This document shows positions 25,556 to 34,463 of a DNA stretch of 64,000 nt, in pieces. The stretch comes from an uncultured Chlorobiota bacterium (GTDB lineage: Bacteria > Bacteroidota > Ignavibacteria > UBA10030 > UBA6906), in the NCBI GenBank assembly GCA_900696645.1, contig CAADGV010000021.1, positions 137,040-201,039 on the forward strand, given 5' to 3'. The notes under the pieces were generated by a model that was not told the origin of the DNA, searched no databases, and saw only the letters and a list, made by a program, of their open reading frames with translations. Position 1 is the first letter of the stretch. Each line of letters starts with the position of its first letter. The translations under genes and the position numbers were made by a program.

Positions 25556-26779
25556 ATGGCATTTGCGAGATTACTCAAGGGGAAAGACCCCGCCCGGACT
25601 CCCAACACGCTGGCCCGCCATCTTTTTTCTTCCTATGAACAGTATCGTCTCGACCATCTTGGCCCCCACAATTGCAATCACACCGAGATAACCGCAGCCG
25701 TTCATTCTGTGGTTGCAAGCAGCAGGGGGTTGTTGGATTTTCAGGAGGCCGGAAAATCGCTTGAGGGGAGAAGCATCAATCTCATCTCCTGCGGAAAAGG
25801 AAACAAGCGCATTCTTCTCTGGTCACAGATGCACGGCGATGAATACACTGCAACTCTTGCGTTGATGGATATCTTGAACATGCTCGTCCGCAGATCTTCT
25901 GAAGAGAAGTGGATTCACGAGATGTTCGACGAGGCGACGCTATATTTCCTTCCGATGCTGAATCCCGACGGAGCCGAACGGCGGCAGCGGCGTACCGCGC
26001 AGAATATCGATATGAACCGCGATGCGCGGGCGCTGATAACACCGGAAGCGCAACTGTTACGCAACCTGCAGCACCGCCTCAAGCCGCAGTTCGGATTCAA
26101 CTTGCATGATCAGGAACTGTGGGCTGTCGGCGATACGAAGGAAATCTCGGCGATTGCGTTGCTGGCCCCGGCACTTGACCACAAGCGTTCATCACCGATG
26201 GTTCGCGTACGTGCCATGCGTGTTGCCGCGCTGATTACCCGCGTGCTGGCACAATTCATCCCGAAAAACCTTGCAACGTACGATGATGCATTTGAGCCGC
26301 GGGCGTTCGGTGACAACATGCAGTTATGGGGAACAAGCACCGTGCTTGTCGAATCGGGACATTGGCCGGGAGATAGGGCGAAGAAGTTCATTCGCAAGCT
26401 GAACTTTGTCGGTATACTCACTGCCTTGCGGTGTATCGCCAACGGTTCGTATCAGGATGCCGAACTTGATTTGTACAAAGAGCTTCCTCAGAACGGCAAG
26501 GCAATCTATGACATCATTATCCGCGACGTCGTACTCAAACATTCTCTCAACGGAACGTCCGAGTGGGCTCAGAGTGTTGACATCGGGTTGAGCATACCCG
26601 TCAACACCAATCCTGATCCTGTCGTTGTTACTGTCAAGGATATTGGCGACTTGAGTACGTACGCAACTCTTGAAACGATCAACGGCAACAAGCGCTCAAT
26701 TGCATCCTCCCTGCTGACGTTGGAACAGGAAATCCCTCTTTCAGGGTTGCTCAATGCGCTGCAACTCTACCACCGGTAG
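25556..26779 (+). CDS. M14 zinc carboxypeptidase-family protein
   Basis: 407 residues. The zinc site of the M14 family is complete: HxxE in QMHGDEYTATL (near residue 92), the downstream His in FNLHDQE (near 184), and the catalytic Glu in STVLVESGHWPGD (near 262). MLNPDGAERRQRR, with its Asn-Pro-Asp-Gly, is also typical. No signal peptide is visible, so it is probably cytoplasmic. The C-terminal 100 residues form an extra domain of unknown role. The natural substrate may be a murein peptide or other peptide and is not known. It is flanked by intergenic gaps and seems to be a single-gene unit. Confidence 0.83.
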   Translation: MAFARLLKGKDPARTPNTLARHLFSSYEQYRLDHLGPHNCNHTEITAAVHSVVASSRGLLDFQEAGKSLEGRSINLISCGKGNKRILLWSQMHGDEYTATLALMDILNMLVRRSSEEKWIHEMFDEATLYFLPMLNPDGAERRQRRTAQNIDMNRDARALITPEAQLLRNLQHRLKPQFGFNLHDQELWAVGDTKEISAIALLAPALDHKRSSPMVRVRAMRVAALITRVLAQFIPKNLATYDDAFEPRAFGDNMQLWGTSTVLVESGHWPGDRAKKFIRKLNFVGILTALRCIANGSYQDAELDLYKELPQNGKAIYDIIIRDVVLKHSLNGTSEWAQSVDIGLSIPVNTNPDPVVVTVKDIGDLSTYATLETINGNKRSIASSLLTLEQEIPLSGLLNALQLYHR

Positions 26780-26878
26780 TACGCGATATTGCTTACAAAC
26801 ACGGCTTGAATGTCGGGGGCTAATGTCGTAACTTGGCTCGTGAGGTAACTATGTTATGTTCAATCTTCCCGGAACTCC

Positions 26879-27451
26879 ATGGCGCGGGCTGCCGTTACGC
26901 AAAAACAACGTGAATTTCAGGGTGAAGCCCTTCCACACATGGACTTTCTGTACAACTATGCCTTGCGAATGACTTTCAATGCGGCCGATGCCGAGGACCT
27001 TGTGCAGGAGACGTTTTTGAAGGCGTTCCGGTTCTGGGACTCGTACGAGAAGGGAACGAATATTCGCGCGTGGTTGTTCAGAATCATGAAGAATGCGTTC
27101 ATCAACCGCTACCGGAAGGAGAAGAAAGAGCCGGAGACGGTTGAGTACCAGGAAGTCGAGAACTTCTACAACAGCGTCCGCGAAAGCGCGGTTGAAACCA
27201 GCGACCTGCAAGAATCTGTTTTCAAAAATCTGCTGGAGGATGAAGTAGCCGTTGCGATTGCAGAGTTACCGGAAGATTTTCGTACCGTGGTCATCCTCTG
27301 CGACATCGAAGAGTTGACCTACGAGGAGGTTGCAGAATTCATAGATTGTCCCATCGGAACCGTTCGTTCACGGCTTCATCGTGGCAGGAAACTGTTGCGG
27401 GCCCGGCTTATGGAGTATGCCCGGAAGCGCGGTTACGTTGAAGAAAAATAA
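26879..27451 (+). CDS. ECF-type RNA polymerase sigma factor
   Basis: 190 residues with sigma region 2 (NYALRMTFNAADAEDLVQET and KAFRFWDSYEKGTNIRAWLF) and region 4 (AELPEDFRTVVIL, ELTYEEVAEFIDCPIGTVRS, RLHRGRKLLR), but no regions 1.1 or 3, as in extracytoplasmic-function sigmas. It redirects RNA polymerase to its own stress regulon. The next gene is a zinc-type anti-sigma factor 47 bp downstream, so the pair forms a classic switch. Target promoters are not evident here. The start has only a weak ribosome site. Confidence 0.94.
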   Translation: MARAAVTQKQREFQGEALPHMDFLYNYALRMTFNAADAEDLVQETFLKAFRFWDSYEKGTNIRAWLFRIMKNAFINRYRKEKKEPETVEYQEVENFYNSVRESAVETSDLQESVFKNLLEDEVAVAIAELPEDFRTVVILCDIEELTYEEVAEFIDCPIGTVRSRLHRGRKLLRARLMEYARKRGYVEEK

Positions 27452-27498
27452 TAGAAAGAAATCTACTGCTTATTTGCTAATAGTCCGGTCAGGTTAAC

Positions 27499-28335
27499 GT
27501 GGAGTGTAGGAAATATCAAGAGCATATTACGGCCGCGGTCGACAATGCTCTGGAAAAGACGGAGAGAGATGCGCTGGAATTGCATCTCGCCGATTGCCCT
27601 TCGTGCAGAAACGAATTTGAAGTGGAGAAGCTGACACGCAACCTTGTGAGAACGCGTTGTCAGCGCAAGCGTGCCCCCGGCTACGTGCTGCAGCAGATTT
27701 CCCAACGCCTCGAACATGAAGATCAGCCAACACGACAAGTGTCATGGTGGAAGACGCTTGTCGGTTCTACCTACTTCAAGCCGGCGGTTGCCTTTGCCAC
27801 TGCGTGTGTCGCAATTATCTTCCTGGTTAACAATCCCTCGCTAAACAGTCCGAGAGTGATTGAAGCATCTCTTCTTCCCCAAAATGACATCATCAAACAA
27901 TCACTTGCCAATCATGTTGCAGTGGTTGCGGGAGAAATAACCCCGCAAGTGGTTTCCAATCAAGCCGAATTTGTTCAGGGATTCTTTGCAGGAAAGACAA
28001 AATTCCCGGTTGTGCTGCCGAAGATGACGGATTGTACATTGGTGGGCGGTGTACTCAACGACTTCGGCGGTGAAGCGCTGGCTCACGTTGTGTACAGTTA
28101 CAACAGCTCGGAAATCATTTACGTGTATGAGGCCTGCTGGAAAACCGTCTTGAATGGCTCGCCATTTCATCTCAGCCGGGATGTTGTTGATGAGTTGCAA
28201 CGCACACAGCGGTACAGCACAACCACTCCCGATGGACGCTCGCTTGTGCTTTGGACTGACGGCAGAACCCTCTGTGCTGCTGTCTCGCGTATCGAGGTCG
28301 CCGCACTCATTGCGTGCCTCGACGCGGCACGATAG
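27499..28335 (+). CDS. Membrane-anchored anti-sigma factor with zinc-finger domain
   Basis: 278 residues from a GTG at 27499 (AGG 5 nt upstream). The N-terminal ZAS/zf-HC2-type motif is clear: MECRKYQEH, then LHLADCPSCRNEF (H-x3-C-x2-C). A single membrane helix follows near residues 93-110 (KPAVAFATACVAIIFLV), then a periplasmic domain of about 160 residues of unknown family. It should hold the upstream ECF sigma factor inactive until a redox or envelope signal releases it. The C-terminal periplasmic domain may sense that signal. Confidence 0.87.
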   Translation: MECRKYQEHITAAVDNALEKTERDALELHLADCPSCRNEFEVEKLTRNLVRTRCQRKRAPGYVLQQISQRLEHEDQPTRQVSWWKTLVGSTYFKPAVAFATACVAIIFLVNNPSLNSPRVIEASLLPQNDIIKQSLANHVAVVAGEITPQVVSNQAEFVQGFFAGKTKFPVVLPKMTDCTLVGGVLNDFGGEALAHVVYSYNSSEIIYVYEACWKTVLNGSPFHLSRDVVDELQRTQRYSTTTPDGRSLVLWTDGRTLCAAVSRIEVAALIACLDAAR

Positions 28336-28400
28336 CTCTGTATTGCGCTTGTTGGCGGTTTTGTAGCCGTGTGAATCACTCTTCATGAAAGGCAGATTGC

Positions 28401-28826
28401 ATGTATTCGCGCATACTCGTCCCTACCGATTTTTCAAGATCATCCTTCGTTGCATTTAAGCCCGCTCTCGAAATAGCAAAACGGTTCAAAGCAAAAATCT
28501 ACCTGCTGCATGTTACAGAGGAAGTACCTGTGTATGCGTACCGCATCGGCATTTCGCAGAGTGAATTCAGTGAACGCTTTCTCGAGCACGCGGCAAATGA
28601 AATGCGCAAGGCGGCAAAACGCCTCGGCGATCCCGGGGCCGAATTGCTGATCCGTCGGGGTGTGGTGCTGAAAGAGATTCTCAATATCGTGAAGGATAAG
28701 AAGATCGACTTGATAGTTATGAGCACACATGGCCGGACGGGACTTGCGCACGCCGTTGTGGGAAGTATTGCGGAAAAAGTCGTGCGGCGGGCGCCGTGCC
28801 AAGTGCTAACCGTCAAGCCGAAGTAG
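28401..28826 (+). CDS. Universal stress protein (UspA family)
   Basis: 141 residues. It begins YSRILVPTDFSRSS and ends with the nucleotide-binding signature MSTHGRTGLAHAVVGSIAEK followed by VVRRAPCQVLTVKP, i.e. the G-x2-G-x9-G(S/T) ATP-binding pattern. It is a soluble single-domain Usp, expected to dimerise and respond to stress. AAAGG lies 8 nt before the ATG. It sits between the sigma/anti-sigma pair and lon, a small stress-related neighbourhood. Confidence 0.93.
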   Translation: MYSRILVPTDFSRSSFVAFKPALEIAKRFKAKIYLLHVTEEVPVYAYRIGISQSEFSERFLEHAANEMRKAAKRLGDPGAELLIRRGVVLKEILNIVKDKKIDLIVMSTHGRTGLAHAVVGSIAEKVVRRAPCQVLTVKPK

Positions 28827-28883
28827 CCTCCCGGGCTTTCTATTCAGGAGTAAGATGAGTCATAGTGTCCGCCCCTGCATTTC

Positions 28884-28912
28884 TTGACATCCCTTCTTTA
28901 TCTTGGTATATT
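28884..28912 (+). promoter_or_regulatory. Near-consensus sigma-70 promoter of lon
   Basis: TTGACA (28884-28889, perfect), a 17-bp spacer, and TATATT (28907-28912). Transcription should start near 28919-28920, giving a leader of about 65 nt before the lon ATG. An open frame across this promoter is therefore not the true lon N-terminus. Confidence 0.75.
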
Positions 28913-28927
28913 TTTTCGAGTGAACAT

Positions 28928-28950
28928 AAAGGTGTCGTGCCGACACCTTT
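28928..28950 (+). promoter_or_regulatory. Leader hairpin with T-rich tail at the 5' end of lon mRNA
   Basis: AAAGGTGTCG, loop TGC, CGACACCTTT: ten complementary pairs with a three-base loop, then TTCTTT. It begins about 8 nt after the predicted transcription start, too close for ordinary intrinsic termination. It could be a repressor operator, an mRNA-stabilising 5' stem, or a thermosensitive element. It is not CIRCE (which contains TTAGCACTC). Confidence 0.6.
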
Positions 28951-28984
28951 TTCTTTCGTTGAATTCGACAGGGTCAGTTACTTC

Positions 28985-31366
28985 ATGCAATCAGATTCGC
29001 TAACAGGAGGCGGGCCGCAGTACAGCGATCAGCTCGATGCGATTCCCAATCAACTGCCGGTGTTGCCGCTTCGCGACGTCGTTGTCTTTCCCTACATGAT
29101 TTTTCCCGTTCTCGTGGGACGTGAGTCATCGCTCAAAGCGGTGAATGAAGCGCTTGAACGCGACAAATTCATTTTTCTTGCTGCGCAGCGCAACTCCGTG
29201 ACGGAAGAACCCGGCATTGAGGATATCTATCATGAAGGTACGATCGCCAAGATCATCCAGATTCTCAAGCTTCCCAACGGGTTGATGAAAATTCTGGTGG
29301 ATGGTGTTGTACAGGCCTCCGTCAAACGCTTCATCTCCAACGGAAAGTTTCTTGAAGCGGAGCTGAAGATCAATTTCGACCATGTGGCGATGGACTCCGA
29401 GCTTGATGCACTTCTCCGTCATACCTCAAGCCTGTTTGCCGAATACGTTCACCTGAATCGCAACGTGCCGAGCGAGGTGTTGCTTGCGTTTGAGAACACC
29501 AAAGACGTGCAGCGAAAGGTGTTCTATATCGCGTCGAACATCCTGCAGAATGTGGACGTCAAGCAGAAAGTTCTGCAAATCACCACCACCCGCGAGCAAC
29601 TGCACGAGTTGATACGGATTCTGAATTCCGAAAATGATGTCCTGAAGATTGAGAAGGAAATCGATTCGAAGGTTCATGACAACATTGCCAAATCGCAGCG
29701 GAAGTTTTTCATCCAGGAACAGATCAGAATCCTTCAGGATGAGTTGGGTGATGAAGATTCATCTCCCGAACTCCTGAAACTTCGCGACGACATCAGGAAA
29801 GCAAAGATGCCGAAGCCGGTGGAGGAGAAGGCTGTCGAGGAGTTCGGCAAACTGAAGAAGACACCGCCGCTCTCACCCGAATCGACCGTCATTCGCAGTT
29901 ATCTCGATTGGATGGTGAACGTCCCGTGGCACAAGCGAACCAAGGATAATCTGAATGTTCAACACGTCAAGGCAATTCTGGACGAAGATCATTTCGGCCT
30001 TGACAAGCCGAAAGAGAGAATTCTGGAACACATCGCCGTTCTGAATCTTGTACGCGAAATGAAGGGACAAATCCTGTGCTTTGTGGGCCCGCCGGGTGTG
30101 GGGAAAACGTCCCTCGCGAAATCCATCGCCCGCGCGCTGGGGCGCAAGCTTGTGCGCATTTCTCTTGGCGGTGTGCGCGACGAAGCCGAAATTCGGGGGC
30201 ATCGCAGAACGTACATCGGGTCCATGCCCGGCAAAATCATCCAGTCAATGAAACGGGCAGGTGTCATCAATCCCGTTATTCTGTTGGATGAAGTGGATAA
30301 GATGAGCATGGATTTCCGCGGTGATCCTTCTTCGGCCTTACTCGAAGTTCTCGATCCCGAGCAGAACTCCACATTCAACGATCACTATCTTGATGTAGAC
30401 TACGATCTGTCGCATGTCATGTTCATCACGACTGCAAACGTCCGGTATCAAATACCGTTGCCGTTGCAGGATCGGATGGAGATTATCGAACTCGCGGGGT
30501 ACTTGCAGCACGACAAGCGTGAAATCGCGAAACGGCACATTATCCCGAAGCAACTGGAAGAACATGGTCTCACGAAGAACAATGTTGAATTCCAGGATGC
30601 TGCCATCGACAAGGTCATCTCCGCCTATACGCGTGAAGCGGGCGTACGCAACCTCGAACGTGAATTGGCTTCCGTGTGCCGGAAAATTGCCAAAGAGATT
30701 GTCGTCGGAAATCAGAAGAATGGAAAGAAAGAACGGCAGGCACTTTCGCTTGCTGTCACTCCGGAAAAGGTGGAGGAGTACCTCGGCGTTCCCAAGTTCC
30801 GTAGCCGGTTGCGTGCCGAAACAAACCGCGTCGGTTCGGTAACGGGGTTGGCATGGACGAGTGTCGGCGGCGACATTCTGCATGTGGATGTGACTATCAT
30901 GAATGGGAAAGACAAGCTGACACTCACCGGGCAGTTGGGTGACGTGATGAAAGAGTCGGCTCAGGCAGCCCTCAGTTATCTTCGGTCCAATGCTGAAGCG
31001 TTTGGTCTTGGGCCCGACTTCTATAAGGACAAGGAGATTCACATTCACTTGCCTGAGGGCGCTATTCCGAAAGACGGCCCGTCGGCAGGGATAACAATGG
31101 TTATGGCGATGTACTCCGCTGTGAGCGGCAAGCCCGCACGGGCTGAAGTGGCGATGACGGGCGAGATTACGTTGAGGGGCGAAGTTCTGGCCATCGGCGG
31201 GTTGAACGAAAAACTGATTGCTGCACAGCGCAGCGGCATTACCACTGTCCTGATTCCTCAGGAGAACGTGAAGGACCTGACGGAAATTCAGGCGAAAGTG
31301 AAGGAAGGATTGTCGATCATTCCGGTCAATAAAATTGAGGAAGCGCTTCAATACGTCTTCCCGTAA
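28985..31366 (+). CDS. lon: ATP-dependent Lon protease
   Basis: 793 residues from the ATG at 28985 (MQSDSLTGG). The open frame extends 40 codons upstream, but those codons cover the promoter and leader hairpin. Domain order is LON N-domain (LPVLPLRDVVVFPYMIFPV), coiled linker, AAA+ module (Walker A GPPGVGKTSLAKS; ILLDEVDKM) and S16 protease domain with catalytic Ser in PKDGPSAGITM and Lys in NEKLIAAQRSG. It degrades misfolded and regulatory proteins in the cytoplasm. A strong promoter and structured leader suggest regulated, probably stress-responsive, expression. Confidence 0.97.
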   Translation: MQSDSLTGGGPQYSDQLDAIPNQLPVLPLRDVVVFPYMIFPVLVGRESSLKAVNEALERDKFIFLAAQRNSVTEEPGIEDIYHEGTIAKIIQILKLPNGLMKILVDGVVQASVKRFISNGKFLEAELKINFDHVAMDSELDALLRHTSSLFAEYVHLNRNVPSEVLLAFENTKDVQRKVFYIASNILQNVDVKQKVLQITTTREQLHELIRILNSENDVLKIEKEIDSKVHDNIAKSQRKFFIQEQIRILQDELGDEDSSPELLKLRDDIRKAKMPKPVEEKAVEEFGKLKKTPPLSPESTVIRSYLDWMVNVPWHKRTKDNLNVQHVKAILDEDHFGLDKPKERILEHIAVLNLVREMKGQILCFVGPPGVGKTSLAKSIARALGRKLVRISLGGVRDEAEIRGHRRTYIGSMPGKIIQSMKRAGVINPVILLDEVDKMSMDFRGDPSSALLEVLDPEQNSTFNDHYLDVDYDLSHVMFITTANVRYQIPLPLQDRMEIIELAGYLQHDKREIAKRHIIPKQLEEHGLTKNNVEFQDAAIDKVISAYTREAGVRNLERELASVCRKIAKEIVVGNQKNGKKERQALSLAVTPEKVEEYLGVPKFRSRLRAETNRVGSVTGLAWTSVGGDILHVDVTIMNGKDKLTLTGQLGDVMKESAQAALSYLRSNAEAFGLGPDFYKDKEIHIHLPEGAIPKDGPSAGITMVMAMYSAVSGKPARAEVAMTGEITLRGEVLAIGGLNEKLIAAQRSGITTVLIPQENVKDLTEIQAKVKEGLSIIPVNKIEEALQYVFP

Positions 31367-31396
31367 TGGAGTTTTCAATTTTTCCCCTTGTGATCT

Positions 31397-33130
31397 ATGA
31401 GTGACTACATCGTTACCGCCCGCAAATATCGTCCGATGAAGTTCGATGATGTTGAAGCGCAGGGTCACGTGACGCAAACGCTGAAGAATGCCATCAAGCA
31501 GAAACGCCTTGCGCATGCATATCTGTTTGCCGGGCCGCGCGGTGTCGGAAAGACCACGACCGCCCGCTTGCTTGCAAAGCTTGTCAACTGCCAGAATCCG
31601 ACGAAGGACTTCGAACCTGACAATACATGCGAGATCTGCCGGGAGATTACGGAGGGAAGAAGCTTTGATGTTCTGGAAATTGACGGCGCCTCAAATCGCG
31701 GTGTAGAGGAAATCCGCAACCTGCGCGAGTCGGTACGGTACGCTCCCGCCAAGGGTGCATACAAAGTGTACATCATCGACGAAGTACACATGCTGACAAA
31801 GGAGGCATTCAACGCGCTTCTTAAAACGCTCGAAGAGCCGCCGCCGCACGTGATGTTCATCTTTGCGACAACCGAAATCCACAAGCTTCCCGCTACAATC
31901 ATTTCACGCTGCCAGCGATTCGATTTCCGCCGCATTTCGATTGAGGAGATCATGGCCAACCTCGGCAGCATTGCGAAGAAGGAAGGGCTGGAGATTGACA
32001 ATGATGCGCTGCTGTTGATTGCAAAGAAGGGCGACGGGTCGATGCGCGACTCGCAGAGCATCTTCGATCAGATTGTGGCCTTATGCGGCTCAACGATTGC
32101 GAAGGATCAGATTCTACAAGCTCTCAACATCGTCGATCAGGATTTCTATTTCCGTGTCACCGATCTCATCAAGACGAAAAACGCAAAAGGCGGGCTTGAT
32201 CTCGTTCAGGATATCATGAATCGCGGCTACGACATCAAGGAGTTTCTGGGCGGGCTGACGGAACATCTCCGCAACATCTTGACGACAGTAACAACCGGAT
32301 CGACCGCCTTCATTGAGGAATCCGACTTCTACAAACAGAAATATGTCGATGTCGCGAAACAGTTTTCCGTTGCCGACGTGCTGCGGTTGCTGAAGTTCGT
32401 AAACAGCACCGAAGCTGCCATCAAGTGGAGTGCCCAACCCCGTTTCAAGCTTGAGACGGATATTGTTCAGATGATTACAATGAACAGTGCTGCCGAAGTT
32501 GGAGAGGTTCTGAAAAGAATTGACGACTTGTCAAAAGGTATCCCGCAGGAGAAAAAAAAACTCCATGAAGATAACCGCGCCCCGGTAGTTCGAGCCGCCG
32601 CGCCTCCCGTTGAAGAACGGCAGCCGGAAGCAGGATTTGTCTCTCCTCAAACGTCAACCACAACATCACGATTTGCTGTACGCCCGACCTTCGTGCGTCC
32701 AGCGGCCCGGACGAAAAGCGACGAATCCCCTGCGCATGATGCTGCCATTCAGACATCACTTTCGGAAGGAGAAGTTGTTTCGCGATGGGATGAGTTTCTT
32801 GCCGAAGTTCGCCGTCAGCGTATTGCTGTGGGAACCGCGCTTGAATCGGCAGACCTGCTTGGTGTCAGCGGGATAACGATCCGTGTGCGGGCAAGTGATT
32901 TCACCGCCTCGTCGATAACCCGTAACCGGGAGTTACTGGCAACAATTATCCAAAGAGTATTCAATACGCGCGGCAGAATAGAAGTTGAAATCGGCCAGGA
33001 GAAGGAGTCGGCAGTATCTCCCGATACACATTCCGCTTCCTCGACCGAACTTCCGCCGCCTGACCGGTTGGAGAAGGAACATCCCGTCATCAAAGCAATG
33101 ATCCGTGAACTTGGCGTCGAGCCGCTGTGA
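31397..33130 (+). CDS. dnaX: DNA polymerase III subunit gamma/tau
   Basis: 577 residues. The AAA+ clamp-loader core begins YIVTARKYRPMKFDDV, with Walker A AGPRGVGKTTTARLL and DEVHMLTKEAFNALLKTLEE. In the zinc-finger segment only three Cys are visible (VNCQ and NTCEICREI), where four are usual; one position holds Asp. The core ends near residue 370. An A9 run encodes Lys386-388, followed by a Pro/Ala-rich linker and the tau-specific C-terminal domain (about 445-577). It loads the sliding clamp and, as tau, couples polymerase and helicase. It follows lon by 30 bp. Confidence 0.96.
   Translation: MSDYIVTARKYRPMKFDDVEAQGHVTQTLKNAIKQKRLAHAYLFAGPRGVGKTTTARLLAKLVNCQNPTKDFEPDNTCEICREITEGRSFDVLEIDGASNRGVEEIRNLRESVRYAPAKGAYKVYIIDEVHMLTKEAFNALLKTLEEPPPHVMFIFATTEIHKLPATIISRCQRFDFRRISIEEIMANLGSIAKKEGLEIDNDALLLIAKKGDGSMRDSQSIFDQIVALCGSTIAKDQILQALNIVDQDFYFRVTDLIKTKNAKGGLDLVQDIMNRGYDIKEFLGGLTEHLRNILTTVTTGSTAFIEESDFYKQKYVDVAKQFSVADVLRLLKFVNSTEAAIKWSAQPRFKLETDIVQMITMNSAAEVGEVLKRIDDLSKGIPQEKKKLHEDNRAPVVRAAAPPVEERQPEAGFVSPQTSTTTSRFAVRPTFVRPAARTKSDESPAHDAAIQTSLSEGEVVSRWDEFLAEVRRQRIAVGTALESADLLGVSGITIRVRASDFTASSITRNRELLATIIQRVFNTRGRIEVEIGQEKESAVSPDTHSASSTELPPPDRLEKEHPVIKAMIRELGVEPL
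32552..32560 (+). promoter_or_regulatory. A9 slippery run inside dnaX (predicted gamma-forming site)
   Basis: Nine consecutive A's form three in-frame Lys codons right after the clamp-loader core. One extra A, or a -1 shift, meets TGA at 32566-32568; one missing A, or a +1 shift, meets TAG at 32586-32588. Either slip gives a product of about 390-396 residues, matching a gamma-like subunit. Thermus dnaX uses an A9 run for transcriptional slippage in the same way. Confidence 0.6.
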
Positions 33131-33304
33131 TGCAAGGAATGTGAGGAAGGCCAAATGTCGTCACCCCATTCATTCTGCAATCAGCCTAATTTTGCCGTAT
33201 TGTGAAGGTTCGGTGACGGTGAATGTGATCTTGAGCCTTGATTTTCAAGCCTCATTTTCTGATTATGAAGCCACAAACTCAGGAGAGCCCTTACTGCAAG
33301 CATG

Positions 33305-33359
33305 ATACAGTGCTGTATGTAGTTCACTGTAAACTTAATCCGTCCGGCCAACAGGCCGG
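33305..33359 (+). promoter_or_regulatory. Palindromes in the leader of the PorV-like gene
   Basis: Two inverted repeats: ATACAG-TG-CTGTAT (33305-33318) and CCGGCC-AACA-GGCCGG (33344-33359). The second is a GC-rich hairpin ending just before the GAGAGG ribosome site, so it could affect translation. The first could be an operator. A possible promoter (TTGATT, 17 bp, GATTAT) starts near 33238. The rest of the 250-bp gap shows nothing further. Confidence 0.4.
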
Positions 33360-33380
33360 TGTATTTTCGAGAGGTGAAAG

Positions 33381-34439
33381 ATGAAAGCTCGTTGGTGTGC
33401 AATCGTGTTGTTGATGTGTGCGGCCTCTTTCGGGGCAATGGCCGGTGGCACGAGTGTCGCAAAGTATGCCGGGGAATTTACCTCGATTGGAGTTGGAGGA
33501 AGGGCTCTCGGTATGGGCGGCGCATTTGTGGCGCTCGCCAATGATGTGACCGCGGGATATTGGAATCCGGCAGGACTCTCGCACATTATGTATCCGCAAG
33601 CGGCGCTAATGCACGAAGAACGGTTCGGAAGTGCCGTCAATTACGACTACGGTGCAATTGCATTTCCGCAGGGGACCAATACGAGTTGGGGATTCAGCGT
33701 CATCCGCATTGGTGTTGATGATATTCAGGATACCCGCAACGCTGCAATTGATGCAAGCGGACGTTTGGTTGATTACCAGACATACATTCAGAATCCGGAA
33801 AACTACCGGATTGACCCGAGCCGCGTTACGTACTTCAATGCGGCGGATTGGGCCTTCTTCTTTACCTATTCAAAAAAGCAATCGGAAGATTTCTCGTACG
33901 GAGCAAGCCTCAAGGTGATCCGTCGTGAATTGGGTGATGCGTCGGCAACAGGCTTGGGGCTCGACATCGGCGTATGGTACATGCCGATGGATAATGTCAT
34001 GCTGGGCGTAAATCTTCAGGATATTACCACGACATTTCTTGCGTGGAATACCGGCACCAACGAGCTGATTTCCCCGACAATGAAAATAGGCTCGGCATAC
34101 TTCATCGAAGCATTCGGCGGGCGGTTTGCACCGGCAATTGATTTTGATATCCGTTTTGAGAATCGCAAGTCGGCATCAACCTTCGCCCTCGGTCCGGTGA
34201 GTTTCGATGCGCATATCGGAACGGAGTTTCTGTTCAGGAATCTCGTCGCATTCCGTGTCGGCTACAATGATGTGAAACAGGTATCATTTGGCGCTGGGCT
34301 TCATCTCCCGAAACTCAGCATCGACTATTCGTTTGCGCGGTTCGCACAATCCGCCGGAGATCGTCTTGACGATACCCACCGCATTTCGTTGATGTTCACG
34401 CTTGAAGCAGAACAGTTCAGGAGAGTGGACGGCTATTGA
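33381..34439 (+). CDS. PorV/PorQ family outer-membrane protein
   Basis: 352 residues with a signal peptide (IVLLMCAASFGAMAGG). The diagnostic segment GGRALGMGGAFVALANDVTA followed by GYWNPAGLSHI matches the FadL-like PorV/PorQ family. The remainder reads as alternating strands of a 14-strand-type barrel. PorV shuttles T9SS cargo to the surface in Bacteroidota, and PorQ-like paralogues have less certain roles. The window holds T9SS-tailed cargo but no other T9SS core gene. GAGAGG with a 6-nt spacer supports the ATG at 33381. It is monocistronic, ending at a strong terminator. Confidence 0.83.
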   Translation: MKARWCAIVLLMCAASFGAMAGGTSVAKYAGEFTSIGVGGRALGMGGAFVALANDVTAGYWNPAGLSHIMYPQAALMHEERFGSAVNYDYGAIAFPQGTNTSWGFSVIRIGVDDIQDTRNAAIDASGRLVDYQTYIQNPENYRIDPSRVTYFNAADWAFFFTYSKKQSEDFSYGASLKVIRRELGDASATGLGLDIGVWYMPMDNVMLGVNLQDITTTFLAWNTGTNELISPTMKIGSAYFIEAFGGRFAPAIDFDIRFENRKSASTFALGPVSFDAHIGTEFLFRNLVAFRVGYNDVKQVSFGAGLHLPKLSIDYSFARFAQSAGDRLDDTHRISLMFTLEAEQFRRVDGY

Positions 34440-34463
34440 GTTTGATGGTGTTGCGATGATGAG

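Noticed and set aside
28928-28956. Hairpin plus T-run as a conventional terminator for the stress-protein gene
   Set aside because: It lies downstream of the lon promoter and about 100 bp past that gene; the position fits a lon leader element better.
28865-28984. 40-codon upstream extension of lon
   Set aside because: The stretch contains the promoter boxes and the leader hairpin, so it is not translated as part of Lon.
30338-31516. Minus-strand open frame of 392 codons
   Set aside because: Antisense to the protease and AAA+ domains of lon, which are unambiguous on the plus strand.
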